64,000 nt of DNA from Chloroflexi bacterium HGW-Chloroflexi-10 (lineage in GTDB: Bacteria; Chloroflexota; Anaerolineae; Anaerolineales; Anaerolineaceae), in the NCBI GenBank assembly GCA_002840755.1, contig PHBZ01000013.1, forward strand, positions 1-64,000, in the 5' to 3' direction. A model generated the notes under the pieces. It worked only from the letters and a program-made list of their open reading frames with translations, ran no database searches and was not told the origin of the DNA. Positions within the stretch are counted from its first letter, which is position 1. Each line of letters begins with the position of its first letter. A program made the translations under genes and the position numbers. Below, piece after piece: positions 1-9,443 of this stretch.

Positions 1-158
1 CTACCCTTTCCGGTGAGATCGACTGCTTTTGTTTCTCGCAGCGGTCAGTATTTTATACCCCAGTACCTTTCCTGTCAAGCGATCAGGTAATATTGGTTTT
101 AAGTCGTCTTTTAGCTGGTCTAAATCTAAAAAAATCTTCCAATTTACGTGAAATCGGT

Positions 159-211
159 AACGGGTAACGAGTAATGAGGTGACGTTCACTCCTCATTACT
201 CGTTACCCGTT
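159..211. repeat. Perfect 21-bp inverted repeat (REP-like palindrome)
   Basis: Arms 159-179 and 191-211 are exact reverse complements around an 11-nt loop. The left arm is built from 7-nt units (GGTAACG at 156-162 and 163-169, then AGTAATG), so it looks like a short tandem array turned into a palindrome. It lies 15 bp past the stop codon of the ABC permease. No T-tract follows on the minus strand, so it may protect or fold the mRNA end rather than terminate transcription. A T5 run follows the right arm on the plus strand. The rest of 1-158 shows no supportable gene. Confidence 0.7.
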
Positions 212-225
212 TTTATTACTTGGTG

Positions 226-1416
226 CTATTTTCCCCCAAACAAAATGCGCTCCTGGCGATATAAACGTATTGCGATCCAAATCAAAATACCCGAAAGGAA
301 CAGAGTTGCCAGTGTAGATACCAACACATTCAATGCCATCACATTTTCACCGCGCATTAACTGGTTGATCAATATCTGCTGCCCAAAAGTTGGAATGAGC
401 ATGGTTGCCATGCTGGGTTTTACCGGCAGGAAAGCCAGGCCAATTCCGGGAATGGCTGGAATTAACGGCAGGAAAGAGACATAAGTCTGCGCTTCTTTAA
501 AACTGCGGGTAAATGTAGCCACTACCATTTGCAACGCTGAGGCCAACACCACCATCGGTAAAGACAACAGGAATATCTGAAACAGGGCTACCGGATTTAA
601 GGTTAGCTGCATACCAATATAATCTTCCACCGGGAAGAGATTGAAAGCTGCGTAAAAAGCCAGCAGCGTGACAGCCAGTGCGAACAACGCAAAGGGAATG
701 GAAGCCAGCAGTTTGCCCCACACAAATTCAGCCCGGGTGATGGGGTTGATTAGCAACGGTTCCAGAGAGCCGCGTTCCCGTTCTCCAGCGGTGGTATCAA
801 TCACTACATACATCCCGCCCACAAAGATAACCAAAATAATGAAGTATGGCATCATATTCAGGAAGATTGTCACCTGACTCTGCGGAGTGGCCACATCCAC
901 CCGTTCCAATGCCAGCGGCTGGGTGATGGCCGGGTTAATCCCTCGTGCCAGCAAACGCTGTGCTCCTGTTTGAGCAGCATATCCCTGTACCAGTTCTCTC
1001 ACCCTCGAAACACGCGCACTGGCAGATTGGCGCGAGGAATCGATAACAATCTGCACGGTTGCGGGAGTACCGGCACGAAAATCCTCTCCATAACCCTCTG
1101 GAATCATCAGAACTACATCCAGATCCCCGTTGCGCACGGCTTCCTGCGGGTCTGCCGGCGCCGGTAATATATTTACGCCATTCTGTTCTAAAAACAAAAT
1201 AAAGGAAGGGGCATTCTCTGAACCCAGTACTGCCAAATCAATATTGCTCTCCTGAATATCCTTGAAAATCGACTGTCCCAATACAACAATCATTAACAGA
1301 ATCAATACCGGGCCAATCAAAGAACTGCCTAATGCACTGTAAATAGAACGTTGATCGCGCATATTATCGCGCACTTCTTTCTGAAAAACGACCCAAACTC
1401 TTTGAAAGCGGTTCAT
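226..1416 (-). CDS. ABC-2 type transporter permease (NatB-like)
   Basis: This 396-aa integral membrane protein is probably the export permease partner of the ATPase encoded just upstream. One hydrophobic segment lies near residues 30-50. It is followed by an extracytoplasmic domain of about 120 residues and a cluster of about five membrane segments from residue 190 to the C terminus. That is the ABC2_membrane_3/NatB layout. The motif ERERGSLEPLLINP after the second membrane segment is typical of the family. The start codon overlaps the ATPase stop by 4 bp (ATGA type), so the two are translationally coupled. The substrate cannot be read from the sequence; sodium, drugs or peptides are all possible for this family. 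Confidence 0.85.
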   Translation of the reverse strand: MNRFQRVWVVFQKEVRDNMRDQRSIYSALGSSLIGPVLILLMIVVLGQSIFKDIQESNIDLAVLGSENAPSFILFLEQNGVNILPAPADPQEAVRNGDLDVVLMIPEGYGEDFRAGTPATVQIVIDSSRQSASARVSRVRELVQGYAAQTGAQRLLARGINPAITQPLALERVDVATPQSQVTIFLNMMPYFIILVIFVGGMYVVIDTTAGERERGSLEPLLINPITRAEFVWGKLLASIPFALFALAVTLLAFYAAFNLFPVEDYIGMQLTLNPVALFQIFLLSLPMVVLASALQMVVATFTRSFKEAQTYVSFLPLIPAIPGIGLAFLPVKPSMATMLIPTFGQQILINQLMRGENVMALNVLVSTLATLFLSGILIWIAIRLYRQERILFGGK

Positions 1417-2150
1417 GCGCGCACCAACCCTTCTTCCGTGCCAAGCGCAGCAACAAAGGCATCTTCCAGATTCTCTTTGCCGGTCTGCCGCTGGATGGCT
1501 TGCGGTGAACCGCTGCTTACCACCCGTCCCTGATTAATAATCACCACATGGTCGCACAAGGCGGACACTTCCTGCATGATGTGGCTGGAGAACAAGACAC
1601 AGCGGCCTTCATCTCGCAGGCGCCGGATAAATGTACGCATTGCGCGGGTACTCATAACGTCCAGACCATTAGTCGGTTCATCCAAGAGAATATTTTTGGG
1701 ATTATGCACCAATGCGCGGGCAATGGCTACCTTTACTCGTTGACCGGAGGAGAAACCTTCGGTACGACGCTGTTCAAATTCCTGCATATCCAGCATTTGC
1801 ACCAATTTATCGATCTGTTCTTCCAGAGACTCCCCTTTCAAACCCTGCATTCTTCCATAATAACGGATATTCTCGCGGGCAGTCAGACGCGGGTATAAAC
1901 CATGGTTATCCGGAAGAACGCCAATCCGGCGTTGTATTTCCAATGTGTCTTTCATCGTATCAAAACCATCTACCATAGCACTCCCGTGCTGCGGCTGCAT
2001 AACCGTATATAGAATCCGCAGTGTGGTGGTCTTGCCAGCGCCATTTGGCCCCAACAATCCGGTAATTTGTCCATCTGCCGCGTTGAAACTGACATCCTCC
2101 ACGGCTACAACATTTCCAAATGTTTTGTGAATTTGTTTTACTTCTATCAT
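1413..2150 (-). CDS. ABC transporter ATP-binding protein (NatA-like)
   Basis: This 245-aa ABC ATPase energises the ABC-2 permease downstream. Walker A is GPNGAGKT at residues 34-41. The signature is the slightly divergent FSSGQ near residue 133, and Walker B is ILLDEP at 154-159 followed by TNGLD. The H-loop SSHIMQEV is intact. The length is normal for a single-domain exporter ATPase of the NatA/CcmA class. Its start overlaps the stop of the upstream lipoprotein hydrolase gene, so three genes form one minus-strand operon (3631 to 226). The transported substrate is unknown. Confidence 0.9.
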   Translation of the reverse strand: MIEVKQIHKTFGNVVAVEDVSFNAADGQITGLLGPNGAGKTTTLRILYTVMQPQHGSAMVDGFDTMKDTLEIQRRIGVLPDNHGLYPRLTARENIRYYGRMQGLKGESLEEQIDKLVQMLDMQEFEQRRTEGFSSGQRVKVAIARALVHNPKNILLDEPTNGLDVMSTRAMRTFIRRLRDEGRCVLFSSHIMQEVSALCDHVVIINQGRVVSSGSPQAIQRQTGKENLEDAFVAALGTEEGLVRA

Positions 2151-3631
2151 GGTGTTGGTCCATTAAAATCTACAAAGAATGGTGCAGGCTGAATGGCATT
2201 AACACAATTGCCGTCCAGATTTTCTAAACTGCCGTCCTGAACAAACTGGTACATCAAGTCCGGGATGCAACCCCGCAGCACAACATTATGCCCCTGACCA
2301 GGTGCTACCAAAGCCAGACTGTTCGCCAAAAAAGCGGCGACTTCTTCGGCATTTTCCGGCGGGGTTACCGGATCATCCTCTCCCGATAACAGCAGCACCG
2401 GCACATCCGATTGAACCGGGTTCTTGAAATCAGCATCCACACCCAATGTTGGCCACAAGTCACATACTTCTTCCAGATTACTGATTTGCAAATCCCCATA
2501 ATAGGTATCATTGGTTTTCACTGTATGATCTATGTCCTTCATAAAAGGTGTATCTTCACTGCATAAAACCGAGTTTCCCATCCCGCCACTGATACTGGAA
2601 GTCAGCGAACCAACTGCTATGCGGTATTGAGCTGCCAATGGTGAAAAATCCTGTTGCTCGTAAGCTGTGTGAATCAGTAATGGCATAAATGCCACCGATT
2701 CGGGCGCGTAACTTAATAATCGAATGGTAATGACAAACTGCTCCAGATTAAACTCACCGGTATCCTTTTCTCCAGTGAGTGGATCGGGTAACGTAATCTG
2801 CGCCGGTGATTCACGCAGTTTCTCCAGCAAGGCGTCAAATTCAGCAGCAACCTGTGGAAAATTGGCAAAACAGATACTGTCCTGCTGACAACGCGCAAAC
2901 ATATTATCCAAAGCACGCTGTGCATCCCTGGCTACATCAATTCCGAGGGCTTCATCCTGCGGCACCACGCCATCCAGCACTACACTGCGTACCCGTTCAG
3001 GAAAATATTTTAAATAGGTCTGTGCAGCACGAGTGCCGTACGAAACACCATAGAGATTGATTTGTTCATATCCCAATGCTTCGCGCACTGCATCAAGATC
3101 CTGCATGGCAAATGTGGTGGTATAAAAACGCGGGTCGCCATCCATCTGCTCCAGACAGTCTTTAACATAATCCGCAATGTCAGCTTCTTCTGCTTGTTCT
3201 TCTTCTGGTTCTTTACAGGTTAAAGGATTCGAAGCGCCGGTTCCGCGCTGGTCCACCAGTACAATATCCCGTTTTTGATTAATACGATAAAACGCACCGG
3301 AAAGACTTAAATAACTTTCTGTCGCAGCTTGTCCTGGACCACCTGTCAGGAAAAATATCGGGTCCGGAGCCGGATTTCGACTGACAGCCGGGATTACCGC
3401 AATTTTCAATTTAATCTGCCTGCCATCCGGCTTCGCCGGATCTTCCGCCACCATTAACTCCCCGCATTTCGCTTCCAGTCGCGAGGCCATACCAGGAGCT
3501 GAAAGCTGACAGGTTTCCAATGGAATTTGCGAAAATTCTTCGCCATTTGCGGGTTTCGCCCCCGGACTGCACGCCGTACTCAACCCAATCATGAGCACAA
3601 GTACAATCCATAGACATTTTCTTTTTTTCAT
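2147..3631 (-). CDS. Alpha/beta hydrolase lipoprotein, tripeptidyl-aminopeptidase-like
   Basis: This 494-aa secreted hydrolase starts with a lipoprotein signal peptide (lipobox LSTAC, Cys21). The alpha/beta-hydrolase core has the oxyanion-hole motif TGGPGQ near residue 97, the nucleophile elbow GVSYG with Ser197, a late acid in SGEDDP and the histidine in GQGHN. The C-terminal segment with paired cysteines matches the TAP C-terminal domain of the S33 peptidase family (tripeptidyl aminopeptidase, proline iminopeptidase). It probably removes short peptides from N termini outside the cell. The ribosome binding site AAAGGAAA precedes the ATG. It is the first gene of an operon with the ABC-2 exporter. 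Confidence 0.85.
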   Translation of the reverse strand: MKKRKCLWIVLVLMIGLSTACSPGAKPANGEEFSQIPLETCQLSAPGMASRLEAKCGELMVAEDPAKPDGRQIKLKIAVIPAVSRNPAPDPIFFLTGGPGQAATESYLSLSGAFYRINQKRDIVLVDQRGTGASNPLTCKEPEEEQAEEADIADYVKDCLEQMDGDPRFYTTTFAMQDLDAVREALGYEQINLYGVSYGTRAAQTYLKYFPERVRSVVLDGVVPQDEALGIDVARDAQRALDNMFARCQQDSICFANFPQVAAEFDALLEKLRESPAQITLPDPLTGEKDTGEFNLEQFVITIRLLSYAPESVAFMPLLIHTAYEQQDFSPLAAQYRIAVGSLTSSISGGMGNSVLCSEDTPFMKDIDHTVKTNDTYYGDLQISNLEEVCDLWPTLGVDADFKNPVQSDVPVLLLSGEDDPVTPPENAEEVAAFLANSLALVAPGQGHNVVLRGCIPDLMYQFVQDGSLENLDGNCVNAIQPAPFFVDFNGPTP

Positions 3632-3910
3632 ACTGGTTTCCTTTGAAATGAATGTATGTATATTATAAAGATATTAGCAAATTAGCCAATTCTACGAACG
3701 TCTAAATCTGCCTGACCGGATGACCAGTGAATACAGGCGCTAAATCAGATTAACCTATTTTAGCGAATAATCTCTCTGGAACAAACTGCTTACATCTGGC
3801 GTCTTAATTGCAACCTTTTTTAAAAAAGTAGATTTTATCGTACAATTAGACCATTATAAATTCACATCGAAAAACCACACGAAAGTGTTATTAATAAAAG
3901 TAGAGAAATT

Positions 3911-5773
3911 ATGCGTACTATAACCTACCCACAAAGAAATTCCTTATCCTTATTGGAACAAATACTGGTTGCCATCCTGGCCGGCTGTATTGTCGGTTCA
4001 GGCTTGTTGATTGCATTTGGAATCGGTGTACAAATCTGGTTTGCCGGGAGGATAATGCCCGGTGTTTCGGTTGGCAGTTTCGATCTCAGTGGGATGAATC
4101 CCAATGAAGCCATAAACCTTTTAAATGAAGATCTGAAATACCCTCAGGAAGGGCGTATTCTATTAAAAGAAGGCGATCATACCTGGTTGGTATCTCCAAT
4201 GCAAATGGGCTTTTTTCTGGATCCGGAAAGCAGTGCCCAGGCGGCTTTAAAAATCGGTCGTCAGGGAAGTATTACACAAAGGATCAATACACAGTGGAAT
4301 AACTGGCGCAGCGGGCAGCGCATCTCTCCCATCTTTGTATATGATGAACGCATCGCTTACCTTCAGATTGAACAATTGGCTTCACAGATAAATATTCCTG
4401 TTGTGGAAGCCGATTTAAGCCTGAATGGCACTGAAGTGATTGTAAACAGTGGACAGATAGGACGAACAGTTAATATTGAGGCAACCCTCGAACAACTCCA
4501 CCCGCTCATGGCAAGCATGCAGGATGGTATTGTGGAAATGGTTGTAGAAGAAACCCCACCTTATATCCTTGACCCCATTGAACAGGCTGAACTGGCCAAG
4601 CGGATTCTCAGCCAACCACTGGTACTCACCGCAGAAAATGCTCCAGGCAGCCCCTGGCAATTTGATCCGGAAACGCTGGCTGCCATGTTGCGCATTGAAC
4701 GCATGCAGGATGAAACCGGGAGTAACTTCCAAATTGGTATTAATGGCGAATTGCTGCGCCAATTCCTAACCGACCTGGCTCCTAACCTGACTTTGGCCCC
4801 GGAGAATGCCTTGTTTATTTTTAATGATGAAACTCGTGAATTAGAAGTGATTCAAAACGCTGTCATTGGCCGTACAGTAGATGTTGATGGCACCATTCAA
4901 GCCATTCAGGAAAAAATTGTAGAAGAAGGCAGTCACGAAGTGCCCCTGGTCTTCATCACCAACAAACCCCAAATCACTGACGATGTTAAAGGTGCCGATT
5001 TGGGTATCACCGAATTGGTACATTCCGAAACATCTTATTACTATGGATCCTCACGTGACCGTGTACAGAATATCTCTGTAGCGGCCAGCAAATTCCACGG
5101 CATCATGGTGCCACCCGGCGCGACCTTCTCCATGGCAGAAGCCCTGGGTGATATTAGTCTGGATAACGGTTATGCCGAAGCGCTCATCATCGCCGGAGGA
5201 CAAACCATCACCGGTGTTGGTGGAGGTGTCTGTCAGGTAAGCACAACCCTGTTCCGTGCTGTCTTCTTTGCCGGTTTTCCGATCAATGAGCGCTATTCAC
5301 ATGCCTATCGGGTATCTTATTACGAAAGAGTCGCTGGAGGCGGCAGAGACCCGCGTTTAGCCGGTCTGGACGCAACAGTTTATGTTCCCGTTGTTGATTT
5401 TAAATTCACCAATAACACACCCCATTGGTTGTTAATGGAAACTTATGTCAACCCCACTTATTCCAGCATCGAATGGAAATTCTATTCCACCTCCGATGGA
5501 CGCAGCGTGGATTGGACAACTACTGGGCCATATAACCTGGTAGACCCACCTGAGCCCAAATATAAAGAAAACCCCGATCTGAACGAAGGCGAGATTAAAC
5601 AGGTGGATTACGCCGCTGAAGGTGCCGATGTTAATGTTGTTCGCACAGTAACTCGTAACGGCGAAGTACTCATCAACGACACTTTCTTCACCCACTACCA
5701 GGCCTGGCAAGCCGTGTTTGAATATGGACCTGGAACCGAAATTCCTACACCTGAATCAGAAGATGAAGATTAG
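3911..5773 (+). CDS. VanW family protein with putative peptidoglycan-binding domains
   Basis: This 620-aa protein has one N-terminal membrane anchor (about residues 15-45) and an extracellular remainder. Two repeats of the YoaR-like putative peptidoglycan-binding type occupy roughly residues 60-370. The VanW domain follows (about 390-530), with the recognisable stretch ATFSMAEALG and GVGGGVCQVSTTLF. The tail is acidic. VanW proteins occur in Gram-positive and Chloroflexota envelopes; their biochemical role is not settled, and the link to vancomycin resistance is by name only. It is transcribed alone, diverging from the hydrolase operon, and ends at a strong bidirectional terminator. The 279-bp upstream gap is AT-rich with no clear promoter consensus. 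Confidence 0.88.
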   Translation: MRTITYPQRNSLSLLEQILVAILAGCIVGSGLLIAFGIGVQIWFAGRIMPGVSVGSFDLSGMNPNEAINLLNEDLKYPQEGRILLKEGDHTWLVSPMQMGFFLDPESSAQAALKIGRQGSITQRINTQWNNWRSGQRISPIFVYDERIAYLQIEQLASQINIPVVEADLSLNGTEVIVNSGQIGRTVNIEATLEQLHPLMASMQDGIVEMVVEETPPYILDPIEQAELAKRILSQPLVLTAENAPGSPWQFDPETLAAMLRIERMQDETGSNFQIGINGELLRQFLTDLAPNLTLAPENALFIFNDETRELEVIQNAVIGRTVDVDGTIQAIQEKIVEEGSHEVPLVFITNKPQITDDVKGADLGITELVHSETSYYYGSSRDRVQNISVAASKFHGIMVPPGATFSMAEALGDISLDNGYAEALIIAGGQTITGVGGGVCQVSTTLFRAVFFAGFPINERYSHAYRVSYYERVAGGGRDPRLAGLDATVYVPVVDFKFTNNTPHWLLMETYVNPTYSSIEWKFYSTSDGRSVDWTTTGPYNLVDPPEPKYKENPDLNEGEIKQVDYAAEGADVNVVRTVTRNGEVLINDTFFTHYQAWQAVFEYGPGTEIPTPESEDED

Positions 5774-5793
5774 TTAACGTAACATTTCCATCA

Positions 5794-5833
5794 AAAAAGC
5801 CCTAAAGGTTTCGAGAACTTTTAGGGCTTTTTA
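5794..5833. terminator. Bidirectional intrinsic terminator
   Basis: A 17-bp stem (AAAAAGCCCTAAAGGTT pairing with AACTTTTAGGGCTTTTT, one wobble) carries A/T tracts on both flanks. It lies between the convergent VanW gene and the beta subunit of the decarboxylase and can serve both. Confidence 0.92.
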
Positions 5834-5846
5834 TTAATCTACAAAT

Positions 5847-6995
5847 TTATTTCAGCAAAAGTGGGAAAATCAATTGAATTAAAATACCGGCTGCCAAAAC
5901 GGAAGCAATTTGACCTGCGGCGTTGGCACCCAGTGCATGCATGAGAATAAAATTCTGATTATCCTCTTCCAGTGCAACTTTTTGAGCCAAACGGCCACTC
6001 ATCGGAAAAGCACTGATGGCGGCTGCGCCAACCAAGGGGTTAATCTTGCGTCCGGAAAGGAAACAAACAAATTTTCCAAACAATAACCCGCCAATTGTGT
6101 TCAATACAAATGCCAGCAAACCCAAAACGAGAACCCTGAGCGTGCCAGTATTCAGGAATTGAGCTGCCTGCATCGTAGAACCAATGGTGATTCCAAGGAA
6201 AATAGTAGCCGTATTGGTAATAGCAGACTTTGCAGTTTCTGCCAGACCATCCACCACACCTGCTTCTTTGAGCAAATTACCCAGCATCAACGTAGCGATC
6301 AATGGAGCTGCTTCTGGGAGGAAAATACTGGCAATGATCACCAACACAACCGGAAATAATATTGCAGTGATTTTTGAAACTGGTCGTGGAGTATATTCCA
6401 TCCGAATTCGGCGTTCCGCTTTGGTTGTGAACCATCTCATCAACGGTGGTTGAATGATTGGCACCAGACTCATATAAGAATAAGCAGTTACAGCAATAGC
6501 TGCTGCCAAACCCGGGGTCACAAACAAATCACCCAGTTTCCCGTTTACATAAATCACGGTAGGTCCATCAATCGCACCAATCATACCAATAGCGGTTGAT
6601 TCAGCTAAGTTGAAACCCAGTAAAAGTGAAATAACCAGCGTGACAAAAATACCCAAATGAGCGAGTGCACCCATAACAAACATAATGGGTTGACTTAATA
6701 AGGGACGCATGTCCAACATGGCTCCCACACCCAGGAAGATCAATAACGGAAACAACTCATTACTGATACCAGCTTTGTATAGAATACCAAACAACCCTTC
6801 AGGGCCAATCATATTAGCAGAGACAGGAAGATTTCCAAGGATACAACCAAACCCAATCGGGATTAATAATGTGGGTTCATAATCCTTGAAGATGCCCAAA
6901 AACATTAAGAGCATTCCAATCGCCACCATGATCAGCTGTTGCCAGGTTATATTTGTCACACCTTGAAGCAAACCTGATAAATCAAAGCCTGTCAT
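5847..6995 (-). CDS. mmdB: Na+-pumping decarboxylase beta subunit (MmdB/OadB/GcdB)
   Basis: This 382-aa polytopic membrane protein belongs to the OadB/MmdB/GcdB family, which decarboxylates carboxybiotin and exports two Na+ per turnover. Supporting text includes FLGVGAMLDMRPLL, GAIDGPTVIYV, the core TIFLGITIGSTMQA and the C-terminal SAFPMSGR, all in the usual order. Length and about ten hydrophobic segments match the family. It is the last gene of the operon carboxyltransferase, OadG-like, biotin carrier, beta. Together they form a complete sodium-motive biotin decarboxylase. The substrate is set by the alpha subunit. Confidence 0.95.
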   Translation of the reverse strand: MTGFDLSGLLQGVTNITWQQLIMVAIGMLLMFLGIFKDYEPTLLIPIGFGCILGNLPVSANMIGPEGLFGILYKAGISNELFPLLIFLGVGAMLDMRPLLSQPIMFVMGALAHLGIFVTLVISLLLGFNLAESTAIGMIGAIDGPTVIYVNGKLGDLFVTPGLAAAIAVTAYSYMSLVPIIQPPLMRWFTTKAERRIRMEYTPRPVSKITAILFPVVLVIIASIFLPEAAPLIATLMLGNLLKEAGVVDGLAETAKSAITNTATIFLGITIGSTMQAAQFLNTGTLRVLVLGLLAFVLNTIGGLLFGKFVCFLSGRKINPLVGAAAISAFPMSGRLAQKVALEEDNQNFILMHALGANAAGQIASVLAAGILIQLIFPLLLK

Positions 6996-7013
6996 GATAA
7001 TAATCCCTTCCTG

Positions 7014-7448
7014 TTACTCGATATCCATTAATGGCGCGCCATAAGCAAGACTAGCACCCTGAGTTACGTACACTTTTCCAACTTTGCCGTCCTTGGGTGC
7101 GCGAATAACATTCATGGCTTTCATCGCTTCAATAACACAAAGTTCATCGTTCGCCTTTACTTGTTGGCCCGAATGAACCTTAATAGCCACAACTACCCCA
7201 GGCAAGGGTGATTTAACAGTGCCGGGGCCGGCAGAAACCGGTTGGCTGCTGGTTATAGGTGCTGCAGCCACAGGTGCGGCAACTCTTGGTTGAACAGGAG
7301 CATAGTTTGCAGCAGACTGTTCAACTAAATCTGTTTTCACAATAAATTCTTCTCCATTTACACGTACCTGTACTTCTTCCTGACGTGGATCGTCTAAGAT
7401 CTCAACTTCATAGGAAGTATCATTTATTTTAATTTGAAATTGCTTCAT
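7014..7448 (-). CDS. mmdC: Biotin carboxyl carrier subunit of Na+ decarboxylase (MmdC-like)
   Basis: This 144-aa protein has an N-terminal beta-rich segment, an Ala/Pro-rich linker (about residues 45-75) and a C-terminal biotinyl domain. The biotinylation site is EAMKAMN, with Lys110 as the predicted attachment residue. It shuttles the carboxyl group from the cytoplasmic carboxyltransferase to the membrane beta subunit. The start overlaps the stop of the OadG-like gene by 4 bp (ATGA). Confidence 0.95.
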   Translation of the reverse strand: MKQFQIKINDTSYEVEILDDPRQEEVQVRVNGEEFIVKTDLVEQSAANYAPVQPRVAAPVAAAPITSSQPVSAGPGTVKSPLPGVVVAIKVHSGQQVKANDELCVIEAMKAMNVIRAPKDGKVGKVYVTQGASLAYGAPLMDIE

Positions 7449-7801
7449 CTCGTTCTCCTAATTGTAGATGATTGATTAAGGCGTCGATTGAGTTTAAATT
7501 GTCGCCAGGAATTCATCGTCTCTCCAGCTTGTTCCGTTGATACCGATGTGATTTCAAGTTGAGCGCGATAGAGTGCAACCGCAATTGCGGCGGCCAGTTG
7601 AAGATCCTTCTTGTCAGATACAAATTCTTCAACTTCAGCCTTCGTTTCAACTACATCAGAATTTTCCTCGTTAGTCTTTTCCGGTTTGTCAACAATATAT
7701 TTTGTCATCAAGCTGATCAACCCCGCTAACAAAGACAGAGCTATGAGGAGGAGAACAATTCCAATACCAGATATTTGAAGCGCAAATACCAGATCATTCA
7801 T
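7445..7801 (-). CDS. OadG-family small membrane subunit (MmdD/OadG-like)
   Basis: This 118-aa protein has one N-terminal membrane helix (about residues 8-35), an acidic stretch (EKTNEENSDVVETKAEVEE) and a basic C-terminal tail (NRRLNQSSTIRRTR). That is the architecture of OadG/MmdD subunits, which tether the complex together. The C-terminal segment AAAIAVALYRAQLE is the usual conserved patch. It sits between the carboxyltransferase and the biotin carrier genes and overlaps the latter. Confidence 0.85.
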   Translation of the reverse strand: MNDLVFALQISGIGIVLLLIALSLLAGLISLMTKYIVDKPEKTNEENSDVVETKAEVEEFVSDKKDLQLAAAIAVALYRAQLEITSVSTEQAGETMNSWRQFKLNRRLNQSSTIRRTR

Positions 7802-7821
7802 AATATAACCATCCTTTATAT

Positions 7822-9405
7822 CTAGAGTGGAATGTTTCCGTGTTTCTTTGCTGGGGTGGTCGAAATTTTATTGCGGAACATTTCCAGCGCTGAAATAACA
7901 CGTTGACGAGTTTCTCCTGGAAGAATAACTTCATCTACATAACCAGCCGCAGCTGCTTTATAAGGATTAGAGAATTTTTCTTTATATTCAGCAGTAAGTC
8001 CGTCTCGTTTAACTTTTGCTTCTTCTGGGGATAATGTTTTTAATTCGCGGCCGTAAAGAATGTTAACTGCACCATCGGCACCCATAACCGCAATTTCGGC
8101 ACTCGGCCAGGCAAAAACCATATCGGCATGCAAATGTTTACTTCCCATCACAATATAAGCGCCACCGTATGCTTTACGGGTAACGACAGAAATCTTGGGG
8201 ACTGAAGCTTCTGCAAATGCATATAAGATTTTTGCGCCATGGCGAATAATGCCATTATGTTCGGTCATGGTGCCGGGCATGAAACCTGGGCAATCTGTAA
8301 AGGCAAGTAACGGAATATTAAAAGCATCACAGAAACGGACAAAGCGCGCAATCTTATCGGACGCGTTAATATCCAGTACGCCTGCCATAGAAGCTGGTTG
8401 ATTGGCCACTAAACCAATACTCTCGCCATTCATTCGCGCAAAACCAACTACAGCATTGGTTGCAAAACGGGCATGTACTTCAAAAAACGAGTCCCTATCT
8501 ACAACAGAATTAATCACATCCAAAATATTGTAGGTTTGGTTGGGGTCAGCCGGCACAATGGTATCCAACGACTTATCAGCGCGAACCGGGTTGTCTGTTG
8601 TGTTAATCTGTTTTGGAGCACAGGTATTATTGTCCGGAATATATTCAAGAATTTTCTTAACAATTGCAAATGTTTCTTCTTCAGTCGCGCCGACGAAATG
8701 GGCAACACCAGACATGCTGGAATGTGCTGAAGCACCGCCAAGTGTTTCTGCGTCCACTACTTCATGGGTAACAGCTTTAATCACTTCCGGACCAGTAATG
8801 AACATATAGCTAATATCCTGGGTCATCACGATAAAATCAGTAATGGCGGGAGAGTATACAGCACCGCCGGCGCAGGGTCCCAGAATAACGCTGATCTGGG
8901 GAATAACCCCGGATGCCTGAACGTTACGGTAAAAGACTTCGCCAAATGCATATAAGCTGAATATACCCTCCTGAATTCGGGCACCACCACCATCATTGAG
9001 AGCGATAATAGGGACACCAGCATCCATAGCCAAGTCTTGAATACGGGCAACTTTCTGCCCGGCTACTTCACCAAATGAACCACCCATGACGGTAAAATCC
9101 TGTGCATAAACACAAACTCGCCGCCCATTGATTTTGCCAAAACCGGCAACCATGCCATCACCAGCGATTTTGTCTTTGTCCAGTCCAAAATCAGTATGTC
9201 GATTAAGCATCATGCCATTAATTTCCTGGAATGTACCCTCATCGATTAATGCTTCAACGCGTTCGCGGGCGGTCTTTTTGCCTTTTTCATGTTGAGCAGC
9301 GATTCTTTTTTCACCACCGCCCACTTTCGCCAGCTCACGAAGTTCTTTTAACTTTTTTGCATAAGTTTCAGAACTTACTTCGGCTTCAAGATTACTATCT
9401 ACCAT
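7822..9405 (-). CDS. mmdA: Methylmalonyl-CoA decarboxylase alpha (carboxyltransferase) subunit
   Basis: This 527-aa two-domain carboxyltransferase (crotonase fold) transfers the carboxyl group of an acyl-CoA to biotin. Family text includes GGGARIQEG, GPCAGGAVYSPA, DCPGFMPGT and RKAYGGAYIVM, and the MmdA-like C terminus ends KHGNIPL. Methylmalonyl-CoA is the likeliest substrate; the sister enzymes propionyl-CoA carboxylase beta and glutaconyl-CoA decarboxylase alpha are alternatives. The start at 9405 is chosen because GGAGG lies 5 nt upstream; upstream in-frame ATGs at 9423 and 9417 have no such site. It is the first gene of a four-gene operon, which suggests energy conservation from succinate/propionate or amino acid fermentation. 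Confidence 0.93.
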   Translation of the reverse strand: MVDSNLEAEVSSETYAKKLKELRELAKVGGGEKRIAAQHEKGKKTARERVEALIDEGTFQEINGMMLNRHTDFGLDKDKIAGDGMVAGFGKINGRRVCVYAQDFTVMGGSFGEVAGQKVARIQDLAMDAGVPIIALNDGGGARIQEGIFSLYAFGEVFYRNVQASGVIPQISVILGPCAGGAVYSPAITDFIVMTQDISYMFITGPEVIKAVTHEVVDAETLGGASAHSSMSGVAHFVGATEEETFAIVKKILEYIPDNNTCAPKQINTTDNPVRADKSLDTIVPADPNQTYNILDVINSVVDRDSFFEVHARFATNAVVGFARMNGESIGLVANQPASMAGVLDINASDKIARFVRFCDAFNIPLLAFTDCPGFMPGTMTEHNGIIRHGAKILYAFAEASVPKISVVTRKAYGGAYIVMGSKHLHADMVFAWPSAEIAVMGADGAVNILYGRELKTLSPEEAKVKRDGLTAEYKEKFSNPYKAAAAGYVDEVILPGETRQRVISALEMFRNKISTTPAKKHGNIPL

Positions 9406-9443
9406 AACTACCTCCATTATCAATAATGTTTTGGAAATTTAAC

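Noticed and set aside
1..189. 62-aa open frame on the minus strand at the window edge
   Set aside because: It starts inside the palindrome at 159-211, has no ribosome binding site and no recognisable product.
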